Shown here piece after piece: positions 32,251 to 40,423 of a stretch of DNA of 40,423 bases. The notes below the pieces were generated by a model. The model saw nothing but the letters and a program-made list of their open reading frames with translations. It made no database searches and had not been told where the DNA came from. The position numbers and the translations under genes were made by a program. Position 1 is the stretch's first letter, and each line of letters begins with the position of its first letter. Source of the stretch: an uncultured Porphyromonadaceae bacterium (GTDB lineage Bacteria; Bacteroidota; Bacteroidia; Bacteroidales; Muribaculaceae); contig CAMWRI010000004.1 in assembly GCA_947176585.1 (NCBI GenBank), forward strand, positions 1 through 40,423. The letters are read 5' to 3'.

Positions 32251-35200
32251 ATGAAAAAACAATTGTCCATTGTGCTGGCGGCGGCTCTTGCGTTATCTGC
32301 CTCTGCCGGCGTAAAAGTCCCTGAGGCAGACGGCCTTTTCCATCAAAAGGCCATGCAGCCGGGACGTCTCCCTGTGTTGAATCAGGGAATTCCGCAGCTC
32401 AAGACAGCTCAACTCAAAAGCGAGTCGGCCGCTCCCGTGCGTTATGCCACCGCTGCAGCTGCCGCCGGAGAATCCACGATTTTCGGTTATCTCAACAACA
32501 CCAATCTCGCCGGCAAGAAGAACGGCTTCTACAGCATCGACCCGGGCAAGACTGATTCCGGCACTTTCCTATGGCAGGATTATCTCACATCGCTTTCGTG
32601 GACGATATATACAGGCTGGTACCGCGACGGGCGCGTGTGCGCTCTCGATGGTTTCAAGTTTGAAACACAGTTCATGGGCTACGCCTATACGGAGTACGAT
32701 ATTACAAACGGCGATATCCTCAGAAACGAGTACATCGACCTGAGCGACGACAACCAGGGTATGCTGCCCGTATTGCTGTCGTCGGCTTTCCGTACTATGG
32801 ACGATAAAGTGTACGGCTACGGCTACGATGCCAACGGCGAGAACTTCTCTTTCACGGTGGCCGATGGCGACGGTTTTGCCAATATCACCTCGATCAAGAC
32901 CGTGGACTACGACGACGTGTGCGTGTCGCTGTGCTACAACGAGCAGGACGACCTCCTCTACGGTATCACCACCGGCGGCAAGCTCGTGCAGGTGGATTCC
33001 GAAGGCAGCCAGACCGTGCTGTTCAACGTGGCGTCGCAGATCACAGGCCTGTATGCAGGAGTGGTATCTGGCATGGTGTACGTGCCGTCGCTCAACGCAA
33101 TCCTGTGGAATGCGTTTTTCAGTGATGTCACCACTGCATTCGTGAAGATCGACATAGCCGATAAAAAGGCCGAGATCATGAGCAAAAGCGCGGGCGCTGA
33201 AATCTATGCCTTCCTGCTCACAACAGAGACAAACGCCGATGCAGCAGCCCCGGCTGTTCCGGAAATGAACAGCTTCGACTTCACGGGAGCTTCGCTGAAC
33301 GGCTCCATAACCTACACGATGCCCGGAAAAACCCAAGGCGGCTCGAATCTGGTGGGTACGCTTGGCTGGACGATGTATGTGGACGGAGTGGAATATTCCG
33401 CCGGCACCGCAGCCGCAGGGTCATCGGTGACCGTGGAGCTGGCCGATATCGCCAACGGCAACCGCACCTTCTCGCTCGTGGCATCCAAGGACAATCTCAG
33501 GAGCGCGCCCTCAATCATCCACCGCTGGATCGGTTCCGACACTCCGGCAGCTCCCGCCAATGTCGTTCTCACTGAAAATAAAGTGACCTGGGACGCTCCC
33601 GAGACCTCGGTGCACGGCGGTTATGTGGACTACGATGCCATAACCTATACCGTGAAACTCAACGGCGAGGTGCTGGGCACAACTTCTGCTACTTCATTTG
33701 AATACACTCTGCCCCAGGGGCGCCCCTTCAACAGCTATACCGCCGAAATCACCGCCGCATACGACTCCAAGGACTCCGAGCCTGCGCTGTCGAACTTCAT
33801 CACCTACGGCGAGCCTCTCACATGCCCCATCCACTTCCGTCCCGAGCCCAAGGATTTTGAACTTATGACCACCATCAACGTGGATGGCCACAAATATGAA
33901 AACGGCACCGACGACACCTGGCGCTTCATCACCGCCGACGAGATGGGATTCCCCGCGTTTGCTTCGGGCTACAACGGCGACGACTGGCTGATCTTGCCCC
34001 CGATTAATTTCGACAACACTGCCAAGGCCTACCGCTTTGAAATGGAAATAGGCCTTGTGCACGACAGCGATACCGACGGCACCTATGAGGTGTGCATCGG
34101 CACGGCTCCTACGGCCGAGGCCATGACGCGCGTGATTATTCCCGAATCGCACTGCCTGCACATGCTCGGCGATATTCTTGAGGAGTTCTTTGCAGTGCCT
34201 GAAGCCGGCGTTTACTATATCGGCATCCACGCCGTCACCCGCACCGTTTCCTTCCACGTGTCGGACATCGACATCACGCTGAGCAACCGCGATGCCGACG
34301 TTCCCACGGGCGTGACAGACTTGCAGGCCACCGCGGGAGCCGACGGTGCCCTCACCGCCACGGTGTCGTTCAAGATGCCCCTCACCACCGCCGACGGTCG
34401 CTTGCTTGACGCCTCTACAGAAATCACCGCCGAGGTAGCATCCGAAGCCACGGTGCCCGGCAAACCGGGCTCGAACACTCCCGTTGCATCCACTCTCGTC
34501 ACCGGTGCTCCCGGCTCGTTGCAAACTGTGGAAATCGAAACGGCGCAGAACTATAATAATATTAACGTGACGTGCAGCGTGGACGGTCGCACGGGCAAAG
34601 CCGAGACTGTGATGCTCTACACGGGCGTGGTTCGTCCTTATCTCGTGAACAACTTCAAAGCCGAGATGAGCGAAGACAATCTCACCGTCACCCTCTCATG
34701 GACTCCTCCCACCGAAGGCGAGGAAGAAGGTGCCATTGGCGACTCGTTCTACTACGAGGTGTACTACTACGACAGCGCATGGATTTTCCTCGACGAAGTG
34801 GGCTGGGACGAAACCGAGTACACTCTTTCGATGCCCGCAGGCACGGAACTGTTCTATACCACTCTCGGCGTGATGGCCCATAATGCCGCCGGAATCAGCT
34901 ACCATATCGTGGGCACAGGATTCTCGATAGGCGATCCCGTGACGCTCCCGTGGGAGAATAACCTGGATAACCAAATCACAGAGAACAATACCATTATCAT
35001 GCGCCCGTCCGACGAATACGACGGCACATACTGGATGCCCGGCAATCCTGCGTCCCTCCTCTCGCCTATCTTTGCAGTAGACGGCAATCTGGCAATGATG
35101 GGCTACACGATCAACGGCCAGACCGATGTGAAGGCTATGGTGGCTATGCCCAAATTCACCACGGCCGGTATCACCGATGCCACAATCACCTTCAACTACT

Positions 35201-35574
35201 GGGGAGGCGTGGCCGCCGCCAAGATGCGTCTGCTCGGTCAGGCCTATGGCATGGACGAGCCCGTGCTCATTGCCGAACTGCCTTTCGACAATGCAGGCTG
35301 GACCTCCGCCACCTTTACCTTGCCCGACGAGCTTCAGGATAAAGGTTGGGTGATATTGATGGTTGATGCCGATATAGCCGACGACCAGACCTACGCCCTC
35401 TTCTCCGGTTATACCCTCAGCACCAACGGCGGCCTGACCGACATTGAGGCTGATGCCGCCTATGGTACCGTTGAGTACTTCAATCTCCAGGGCATGCGCG
35501 TGAAAGGCACGCCGGCTGCCGGCATCTACATCCGCCGCCGCGGCAACCACGTGGATAAAGTCTACGTGAAGTAA
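32251..35574 (+). CDS. large secreted multidomain protein with two anchor-J-like domains
   Basis: About 1107 residues from the ATG at 32251, which gives a normal signal peptide (MKKQLSIVLAAALALSASAG). After a region with propeller-like repeats (about 60-330, e.g. YTEYDITNGDILRNEYIDL) come Fn3-like units (about 330-500, VTWDAPETSVHGGYVDYDAI). A jelly-roll domain at about 560-690 includes WLILPPINFDNTAKAYRFEM, followed by more Fn3 and a second jelly roll at about 915-1040. The C-terminus GTVEYFNLQGMRVKGTPAAG plus the basic IRRRGNHVDKVYVK end is a Bacteroidales-type sorting tail. Such proteins are probably secreted or surface-exposed and bind host or dietary glycans or proteins; no catalytic site is seen. 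Its partner is the divergent BspA-like gene. Confidence 0.87.
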   Translation: MKKQLSIVLAAALALSASAGVKVPEADGLFHQKAMQPGRLPVLNQGIPQLKTAQLKSESAAPVRYATAAAAAGESTIFGYLNNTNLAGKKNGFYSIDPGKTDSGTFLWQDYLTSLSWTIYTGWYRDGRVCALDGFKFETQFMGYAYTEYDITNGDILRNEYIDLSDDNQGMLPVLLSSAFRTMDDKVYGYGYDANGENFSFTVADGDGFANITSIKTVDYDDVCVSLCYNEQDDLLYGITTGGKLVQVDSEGSQTVLFNVASQITGLYAGVVSGMVYVPSLNAILWNAFFSDVTTAFVKIDIADKKAEIMSKSAGAEIYAFLLTTETNADAAAPAVPEMNSFDFTGASLNGSITYTMPGKTQGGSNLVGTLGWTMYVDGVEYSAGTAAAGSSVTVELADIANGNRTFSLVASKDNLRSAPSIIHRWIGSDTPAAPANVVLTENKVTWDAPETSVHGGYVDYDAITYTVKLNGEVLGTTSATSFEYTLPQGRPFNSYTAEITAAYDSKDSEPALSNFITYGEPLTCPIHFRPEPKDFELMTTINVDGHKYENGTDDTWRFITADEMGFPAFASGYNGDDWLILPPINFDNTAKAYRFEMEIGLVHDSDTDGTYEVCIGTAPTAEAMTRVIIPESHCLHMLGDILEEFFAVPEAGVYYIGIHAVTRTVSFHVSDIDITLSNRDADVPTGVTDLQATAGADGALTATVSFKMPLTTADGRLLDASTEITAEVASEATVPGKPGSNTPVASTLVTGAPGSLQTVEIETAQNYNNINVTCSVDGRTGKAETVMLYTGVVRPYLVNNFKAEMSEDNLTVTLSWTPPTEGEEEGAIGDSFYYEVYYYDSAWIFLDEVGWDETEYTLSMPAGTELFYTTLGVMAHNAAGISYHIVGTGFSIGDPVTLPWENNLDNQITENNTIIMRPSDEYDGTYWMPGNPASLLSPIFAVDGNLAMMGYTINGQTDVKAMVAMPKFTTAGITDATITFNYWGGVAAAKMRLLGQAYGMDEPVLIAELPFDNAGWTSATFTLPDELQDKGWVILMVDADIADDQTYALFSGYTLSTNGGLTDIEADAAYGTVEYFNLQGMRVKGTPAAGIYIRRRGNHVDKVYVK

Positions 35575-35591
35575 CAGCTGACCACACTCAT

Positions 35592-35634
35592 AAAATCACC
35601 CGCCACGGTCCTTGCACGCGGCGGGTGATTTTTT
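35592..35634. terminator. bidirectional intrinsic terminator between convergent genes
   Basis: 13-bp inverted repeat AAAATCACCCGCC (35592-35604) / GGCGGGTGATTTT (35620-35632) around a 15-base loop. T-rich on the + side and A-rich on the other, so it can stop both the + gene ending at 35574 and the minus gene ending at 35638. Confidence 0.88.
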
Positions 35635-35637
35635 GTT

Positions 35638-37302
35638 TCATTCAAAAGCAGCTTTTGATGCCCGGTCGAAATCGATGGATTGAATGGCTATGCGCGTTCG
35701 GGTGGAATCATAATCGCCCGACAGGAAGGAACGTTTAGGATCGTAAAACGGTGTTTCTATACCTCCCAGGCTCAGTATTGCCTGGCTTACGTCGTCGGTG
35801 GTGATTCTGAGTGTGGAAGCGCGGGCAACCCTGCTCGCCATTTCGGGCCGTTTTTCGCGAAAACTGTCCGACAACCATATCCACATAGGCACTCTTATCT
35901 GGCGGTCGATCATGGATGATGACGCCGCATAGCCATGGCCGAAACCGTCTTCACCCAATTCCTCGCCATGGTCGGAAAAATAGATTACGGCACAATCCTT
36001 GTCGCGGAAGTGATTGATTATGCTTCTAAGATTCCTGTCGGTATGAAGCGTGGCGTTGTCGTAGTGAGCTCTCCGGCTCCTGATTTCCTCAGATATGGAA
36101 TCGGGATAGTCCGTTGATGAAAACACGCTGTTTGATGCATCGCGTGGATAGCGTTCGCTGTAGGTATAGTGTTGCCCCATAAGATGTATCACATAGAGGG
36201 TGGGATCTTGGCTACGTACAGAGTCAAGCAACTGAAGCATGTCTTCATCGTAGGGGTATAGCCGGGTGTTCCGCTCATTAAACATCGCTTCCGATAGTCC
36301 TCGGTCTCCATTAACAGAAGTGCCACCGCCTGCCACGCATTGATTGTCGAGCATTACGGTGCGGTAGCCGGCTTTCCGGAAGAGCTGAGGGAACACAGGC
36401 GACGCGGTCAATCCCCGAATGGCGCCTGATGTAGAAAAGATAGAGGCCAAAGCCTTTGTTGTCCTGTCCCACGGGGTGATTGCATCTTTCATCACGGTGA
36501 GAGAACCTTTATCGCGAAGCTCACTCATAAGGGGTTCCGTGTTCTTTTTGTACCCGTATAGTTGTGAGTGAAATACGCTGTGGCTTTCGCCAATCACCAC
36601 GACCACGTTGCGCGGGGCATCCTCGGCAGCCCGGGCCGCGATGTCCGTGTTGTTCCGCACGATGTTTTCATATATTTGTAAATTCTGCATTGCTATGTGC
36701 CAGGCATAGGCGGCGCGCACAAGCGAGTTGCATTGCGTGATGCTCATGCCGTCGGCATATCTCAGATAGTTCCACGCGCACTTGCCGATATAGCATCCCG
36801 CTGCCCCTAAAATGACGCAGGCTACAGCCGTAACGATCTTATTCCCGGAAATATATTTATACGTGCACTTGGCTGCTTTCCACGATGCAACGTTGAACGC
36901 AACTACTCCGGCTATCCACAGGGTAGCTTTCCACCAGTTAAGGTATGTGTTCAGAAATTCCGCCGATTCTCCGGGATTTGTGTCCATGATGATGTCCACT
37001 GCATCCTGATTGAAATTTCCGTGAAAATTCAGCAGCATGAAATAGTCGGCTACGAGCAAAAGGTTGAAAACCACAGCAAAAAATACCACCAATGAATTTC
37101 TTACGGCAGACCATTTTCTGAACAATTCGCAAAAAGCCGACGATAGGAAGCCTATAATCAGGGCGATGCTGAAAATGAGAAATCCTATTCTGAAATTGGG
37201 GTAATAGTGTAGCAGAACCAGGCTCGAAGTAAGGTTCAGTAAGGAGAAATAAATGAAAAGCGGGCCGGCGGCGCGGCGCGCATAAGAGCTGCATATGCCC
37301 AT
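35638..37302 (-). CDS. phosphoethanolamine transferase-like membrane enzyme (EptA/CptA family)
   Basis: About 554 residues. Five N-terminal membrane helices (about 10-200) precede a periplasmic alkaline-phosphatase-fold domain. NVVVVIGESHSVFHSQLYGYKK carries the metal-binding Glu and the 'GES......lYGY' signature. ITPWDRTTKALASIF holds the predicted Thr nucleophile, and FSDHGEELGEDGFGHG has the Asp/His metal ligands. Such enzymes add phosphoethanolamine to lipid A or other surface glycans. The ATG at 37302 is preferred: the longer reading from 37389 would overlap lptG, and its extra residues are lptG codons in another frame. It lies 23 bases after lptG, in one operon with it and tgt, so a link to lipid A assembly is reasonable inference. 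Confidence 0.87.
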   Translation of the reverse strand: MGICSSYARRAAGPLFIYFSLLNLTSSLVLLHYYPNFRIGFLIFSIALIIGFLSSAFCELFRKWSAVRNSLVVFFAVVFNLLLVADYFMLLNFHGNFNQDAVDIIMDTNPGESAEFLNTYLNWWKATLWIAGVVAFNVASWKAAKCTYKYISGNKIVTAVACVILGAAGCYIGKCAWNYLRYADGMSITQCNSLVRAAYAWHIAMQNLQIYENIVRNNTDIAARAAEDAPRNVVVVIGESHSVFHSQLYGYKKNTEPLMSELRDKGSLTVMKDAITPWDRTTKALASIFSTSGAIRGLTASPVFPQLFRKAGYRTVMLDNQCVAGGGTSVNGDRGLSEAMFNERNTRLYPYDEDMLQLLDSVRSQDPTLYVIHLMGQHYTYSERYPRDASNSVFSSTDYPDSISEEIRSRRAHYDNATLHTDRNLRSIINHFRDKDCAVIYFSDHGEELGEDGFGHGYAASSSMIDRQIRVPMWIWLSDSFREKRPEMASRVARASTLRITTDDVSQAILSLGGIETPFYDPKRSFLSGDYDSTRTRIAIQSIDFDRASKAAFE

Positions 37303-37325
37303 ATACGAATTGTTTTTACTGCTTT

Positions 37326-38399
37326 TTAGCGGCGGGCGCGGAGGTAGAGGATGAGGGCCACTATGGAGTAGATAACGTTTGGAATCCACATGGCCACGAG
37401 CGGGGATGTCATGCCCGAGAGAGCGAAGGTCTGCGTAATGGTCATGAACAGGATGTAGCTGAAGCTGAGCACGAGACCGATACCTATGTTCACGCCCATA
37501 CCGCCCTTTACCTTGCGGCTCGAAAGAGACATGCCTATCACCGTGAGGATGAAGGCGGCTGCCGTCATGGCGTAGCGGCGATGGTATTCCACTTCAAAAC
37601 TCGCGATATTTCCCACGCCTCGGCGTCGCTGTCCGTCGATGTAGGCAGCGAGGTCGGGGGTGGTCATTTTTTCATGGTCGGTGGACGATATAAGGAAGTC
37701 GCGCGGTTCAAACGGAATGATTGTGTCGAGGTGCGAACCTTTGGTTATTATCTCGCGGTTCTCCTTGAAATCGCGGATGAGATAGTCGTTGACCCGCCAG
37801 TTGTAGAACGTGTCCCACACGATGCTCTGGGCCGTGAGCCGCGAGCGCAGCCGCTTGTCTTCGTCGAAACTTTCGAGCGAGAAGCGCGCGCCGGTCTTGG
37901 TGATGTTGTCGTAGCGGCTCATGTAGGCAATCTGTCCGGGCTGTACCATTAGCATGATATTTGAGCCATAGTCCACGCGCTTGTTTTTCACATATGTATT
38001 GGTATAGTCGATGCGCTTGATATTCGCCGGGGGGATGATATAGGCGTCGAGCACGAATGTGGCTGCGGCGATAACAGCCGCTGCCACCATATATGGCCGC
38101 ATGAGCCGCCCGAAGCTCATGCCCGTGGAGAGCATGGCTATGATCTCGCTGTTGTCGGCCAGCTTCGAGGTGAAGAATATGACCGCTATGAACGTGAAGA
38201 GCGGCGCAAACTGGTTGGCGAAGTACGGCAGGAAGTTGACGTAGTAGTCCAGCACAGTGGCCCGCAGCGGGGCTTTGAGGAATGCGTCGAACTTTTCGTT
38301 GATGTCGAACATCACCACGATGGCCAGCAGCAGCACGATGGCGAAGACATACGTGCCCAGGAACTTGCGTATAATATAGCGGTCGAGAATCTTGAACAT
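37326..38399 (-). CDS. LptF/LptG family permease
   Basis: About 357 residues. Part of the ABC transporter that extracts lipopolysaccharide from the inner membrane (YjgP/YjgQ family). MFKILDRYIIRKFLGTYVFAIVLL is the family N-terminus with TM1; three N-terminal membrane helices, a periplasmic jelly-roll of about 150 residues, and three C-terminal helices follow (YAMTAAAFILTVIGMSLSSRK, GIGLVLSFSYILFMTIT). The start at 38399 overlaps the tgt stop by one base (TGATG). A longer reading to 38492 runs through tgt. Whether it is LptF or LptG cannot be decided here; order beside tgt is common in Bacteroidales. Confidence 0.92.
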   Translation of the reverse strand: MFKILDRYIIRKFLGTYVFAIVLLLAIVVMFDINEKFDAFLKAPLRATVLDYYVNFLPYFANQFAPLFTFIAVIFFTSKLADNSEIIAMLSTGMSFGRLMRPYMVAAAVIAAATFVLDAYIIPPANIKRIDYTNTYVKNKRVDYGSNIMLMVQPGQIAYMSRYDNITKTGARFSLESFDEDKRLRSRLTAQSIVWDTFYNWRVNDYLIRDFKENREIITKGSHLDTIIPFEPRDFLISSTDHEKMTTPDLAAYIDGQRRRGVGNIASFEVEYHRRYAMTAAAFILTVIGMSLSSRKVKGGMGVNIGIGLVLSFSYILFMTITQTFALSGMTSPLVAMWIPNVIYSIVALILYLRARR

Positions 38400-39529
38400 C
38401 AGAGTCTTTGCATTACACGGTTCACCATCTCGCGTTTCCATGAGGGGAAGTCGCCCTCGATGATGTGGCGCCGCGCCTCTCCCACCAGCCACAAATAGAA
38501 GGCGAGGTTATGTATGCTGGCTATCTGCATGGCCAGCAGCTCGTCGGCGATGAACAGGTGGCGCACGTAGGCCTTGGTGTACATGCGGTCCACCTCCGCC
38601 GGGCCGTCTTCCTGCAGCGGCGAGAAGTCGTCGGCCCACTTCTTGTTGCGCATATTCATCGTGCCCCGGGCGGTGAACAGCATGCCGTTGCGCGCGTTGC
38701 GCGTGGGCATCACGCAGTCCATCATGTCCACACCCCGGTCTATAGCCTCAAGGATGTTGGCGGGCGTGCCCACACCCATGAGGTAGCGCGGGCGATCCGC
38801 GGGCAGGATTTCGTTCACCACTTCGATCATCTCATACATCACTTCCGTGGGCTCGCCCACAGCAAGTCCGCCTATGGCGTAGCCCTCGGCTCCCAGACCG
38901 GCCGCATGGCGTGCCGCCTCGCGGCGCAGGTCGGGATAAGTGCATCCTTGCACGATGGGGAAGAACGTCTGGGAGTGGCCGTAGAGAGGTTCCGTCTCCT
39001 TGAAGTGCTTCCATCCGCGCTCAAGCCACCTCTGCGTGAGGGCGAGCGAGCGACGCGCATAGTCGCGGTCGGCATCTCCCGGCGTGCACTCGTCGAGCGC
39101 CATCATGATGTCGGAGCCGATTATACGCTGTGTGTCCACCACGTTTTCGGGGGTGAAGAGGTGGCGCGATCCGTCGATATGGCTGCGGAAGTGGGCGCCT
39201 TCCTCGGTGAGCTTGCGGCGATCGCTCAGCGAGAACACCTGGAAGCCGCCGCTATCCGTGAGGATAGGGCGGTCCCAGCCGTTGAACTTGTGCAGGCCGC
39301 CTGCGCGCCTCATTATATCCATGCCGGGGCGCAGATACAGATGATATGTGTTGCCTAGAATTATCTGGGCTTTCACCTGCTCCCGCATCTCGCTCATGTG
39401 CACGCCCTTGATGGCACCCTGGGTGCCCACGGGCATGAATATGGGTGTGAGGATGCGGCCGTGGTCGGTGGTGATTTCTCCGGCGCGCGCTGCGGTGCCG
39501 GGGCATGTGGCCTGTAGCTTGAAATCCAT
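38399..39529 (-). CDS. tgt: queuine tRNA-ribosyltransferase (tRNA-guanine transglycosylase)
   Basis: 376 residues. Exchanges guanine 34 for preQ1 in tRNAs with GUN anticodons, the first step in placing queuosine. FKLQATCPGTAARAGEITTDHG is the family start. TDSGGFQVFSLSDRRKL holds the Asp general acid and the SGGFQ motif, and MDCVMPTRNARNGMLFTARGT holds the second catalytic Asp and the RNARNG segment. The zinc site is unusual. The normal CxCxxC of the C-terminal domain aligns with GPAEVD before RMYTKAYVRHL, so all three Cys ligands are replaced, while the His in SIHNLAFYLWL remains. Start at 39529 (MDFKL) rather than an upstream GTG-like reading to 39616. First gene of the tgt-lptG-transferase operon. 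Confidence 0.96.
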   Translation of the reverse strand: MDFKLQATCPGTAARAGEITTDHGRILTPIFMPVGTQGAIKGVHMSEMREQVKAQIILGNTYHLYLRPGMDIMRRAGGLHKFNGWDRPILTDSGGFQVFSLSDRRKLTEEGAHFRSHIDGSRHLFTPENVVDTQRIIGSDIMMALDECTPGDADRDYARRSLALTQRWLERGWKHFKETEPLYGHSQTFFPIVQGCTYPDLRREAARHAAGLGAEGYAIGGLAVGEPTEVMYEMIEVVNEILPADRPRYLMGVGTPANILEAIDRGVDMMDCVMPTRNARNGMLFTARGTMNMRNKKWADDFSPLQEDGPAEVDRMYTKAYVRHLFIADELLAMQIASIHNLAFYLWLVGEARRHIIEGDFPSWKREMVNRVMQRL

Positions 39530-39548
39530 TATACGATGGGAAAGTGCG

Positions 39549-40423
39549 TTACTTGAGAGCCGAGTAGTCGCGCGAGTAGCGCAGCATCTGATCGGCGTAG
39601 CCCTCGCTGTAGTCAACCTTGACGTCGACGATTTCGTCGCCTTCCATCACAGGAGTGTACACGGGGTTCACGAAGCCGCGGTAGGGCGGAATGTCGAGTG
39701 CGGCATAGCGCTCGCGCACTTCTTTGTGGAGCTCGGGATCGACCTTCACCGCATATTTCTCAACGAGCGCGCGTCCGGCCTCGTAGTCGCCGGTGCTGCG
39801 GATGCGCTGCACCTCTGCAAGGAGCTCCCCGAATAGACCGCGCAGGGCCTCGTAGTCGTTGATCTTGACGAAAGTCTTGCCGTCGCGCTTCACGAGCTCG
39901 ATCACTCCGGAATCTTTGCCGTGCTCGTAGGCCCACTCGGCGATGAGCTTGCGGTTGCGCATGTGGGCTTCCTCCACGTCCTTGCCCGGCTCGATGCGGT
40001 TGAGCTGGGTCATCATGCCGTTGAGGATGTATTTGTAGTACTCGGCCTTGTAGGCATCGGGGTTGTCGAGCAGACCGATTTCCAGCATCTTGGGATCGGC
40101 CAGGTAGTAGAGTGCGAACAGGTCGGCGCGGGCTTCCTCCAGAGTGGAGCCGTGGGCTTTGAGCGCATCGGGATCCACGCCGGGCAGCAGTTTGCCGCTG
40201 CCGTGGCCCAGACATTCATGCAGGTCGGTGTGCAGGTTGTCGGTGATGAACAGGTAGTCTTCGAGCAGCTTGCGCGTGGGCTCGTCAATCACGAATTCCT
40301 CGTTGAAGCCGTTGCCGTGGCTGGCTGCGTCGTAGGCTGCGGTGATGTTCTCGATAGTCACGCTCTTGGAGCCGTGGGCAGCGCGAATCCAGCTGGCGTT
40401 GGGCAGGTTGATGCCTATGGGTG
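39549..40423 (-). CDS. dipeptidyl peptidase III (M49), 3' part only
   Basis: The visible 291 codons are the C-terminal part; the reading frame is open to the right edge of the window and the sequence begins mid-domain (PIGINLPNASWIRAAHGSKS). Zinc site HEXXGH is HECLGHGS, followed about 55 residues later by the second motif EEARAD (family EEcRAe). Dipeptidyl peptidase III cuts dipeptides from the N-terminus of oligopeptides. In Bacteroidales this protein is often labelled 'dihydrofolate reductase' in databases by mistake (established knowledge). It ends 20 bases before the tgt start, so it may be cotranscribed with tgt. Confidence 0.93.
   Translation of the reverse strand, partial: PIGINLPNASWIRAAHGSKSVTIENITAAYDAASHGNGFNEEFVIDEPTRKLLEDYLFITDNLHTDLHECLGHGSGKLLPGVDPDALKAHGSTLEEARADLFALYYLADPKMLEIGLLDNPDAYKAEYYKYILNGMMTQLNRIEPGKDVEEAHMRNRKLIAEWAYEHGKDSGVIELVKRDGKTFVKINDYEALRGLFGELLAEVQRIRSTGDYEAGRALVEKYAVKVDPELHKEVRERYAALDIPPYRGFVNPVYTPVMEGDEIVDVKVDYSEGYADQMLRYSRDYSALK

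Noticed and set aside
1-40423. CRISPR array, prophage genes or rRNA
   Set aside because: No regularly spaced direct repeats, no phage structural or integrase genes, and no rRNA-like sequence seen.

Overview
The window looks like chromosome of a member of the Bacteroidota, most likely order Bacteroidales and probably Muribaculaceae-like (the family is my inference). The evidence is a series of TAnnTTTG -7 promoter boxes, starts without clear Shine-Dalgarno sequences, a single-chain glycyl-tRNA synthetase, lipoproteins with short Cys lipoboxes, secreted proteins ending in 'YxLxG.r.....kGiYi..gkk' tails, BspA-like leucine-rich repeats, and dipeptidyl peptidase III. Most of it is housekeeping DNA with tightly packed operons.

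Layout. 1-3.0 kb: glyS, a LemA protein and an FKBP-like lipoprotein on the + strand. 3.0-3.1 kb: tRNA-Leu(TAA) with its own promoter. 3.15-7.43 kb: a five-gene overlapping cassette that I read as a His-Xaa-Ser (Hxs) peptide-modification system. It holds a membrane-anchored unknown, HxsA (exported, four contiguous HxS tripeptides, two peptidoglycan-binding-like modules), HxsD and the paired radical-SAM enzymes HxsB and HxsC. 7.5-10.7 kb: a lipoprotein, pepT, miaA and a DUF2007 protein. 10.8-11.9 kb: a small exported protein resembling a lone TonB-receptor plug motif, and a convergent TerB-like/PD-(D/E)XK protein. 12.0-17.9 kb: a minus-strand tripartite RND efflux operon (TolC-like, adaptor, RND pump) ending in a small PII-like protein. 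18.1-23.3 kb: HU, then a divergent run of two rhomboids, an EEP-fold hydrolase and an M3 peptidase. 23.4-28.7 kb: a cyclophilin-like exported protein, an NSS transporter and AI-2E permease operon (minus), and a divergent MFS carrier and DUF4332 protein. 28.7-29.6 kb: a gene-poor stretch with a strong terminator, an orphan promoter box and a 327-bp non-coding element with 33-bp terminal inverted repeats and a TAA target duplication (MITE-like). 29.7-35.6 kb: two large divergent cell-surface/secreted multidomain proteins. 35.6-40.4 kb (minus): an EptA-like phosphoethanolamine transferase, an LptF/LptG permease, tgt, and the 3' part of a dipeptidyl peptidase III gene that runs off the right edge.

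The most interesting item is the Hxs cassette. The HxsA-D families were defined by comparative genomics and, to my knowledge, the chemistry and purpose of the system are not settled. Here it has an extra membrane protein translationally coupled upstream, which may be a lineage-specific partner. Other items worth a look are a Tgt in which the usual CxCxxC zinc cysteines are all replaced, the MITE-like element, and the PII-like gene overlapping the RND pump.
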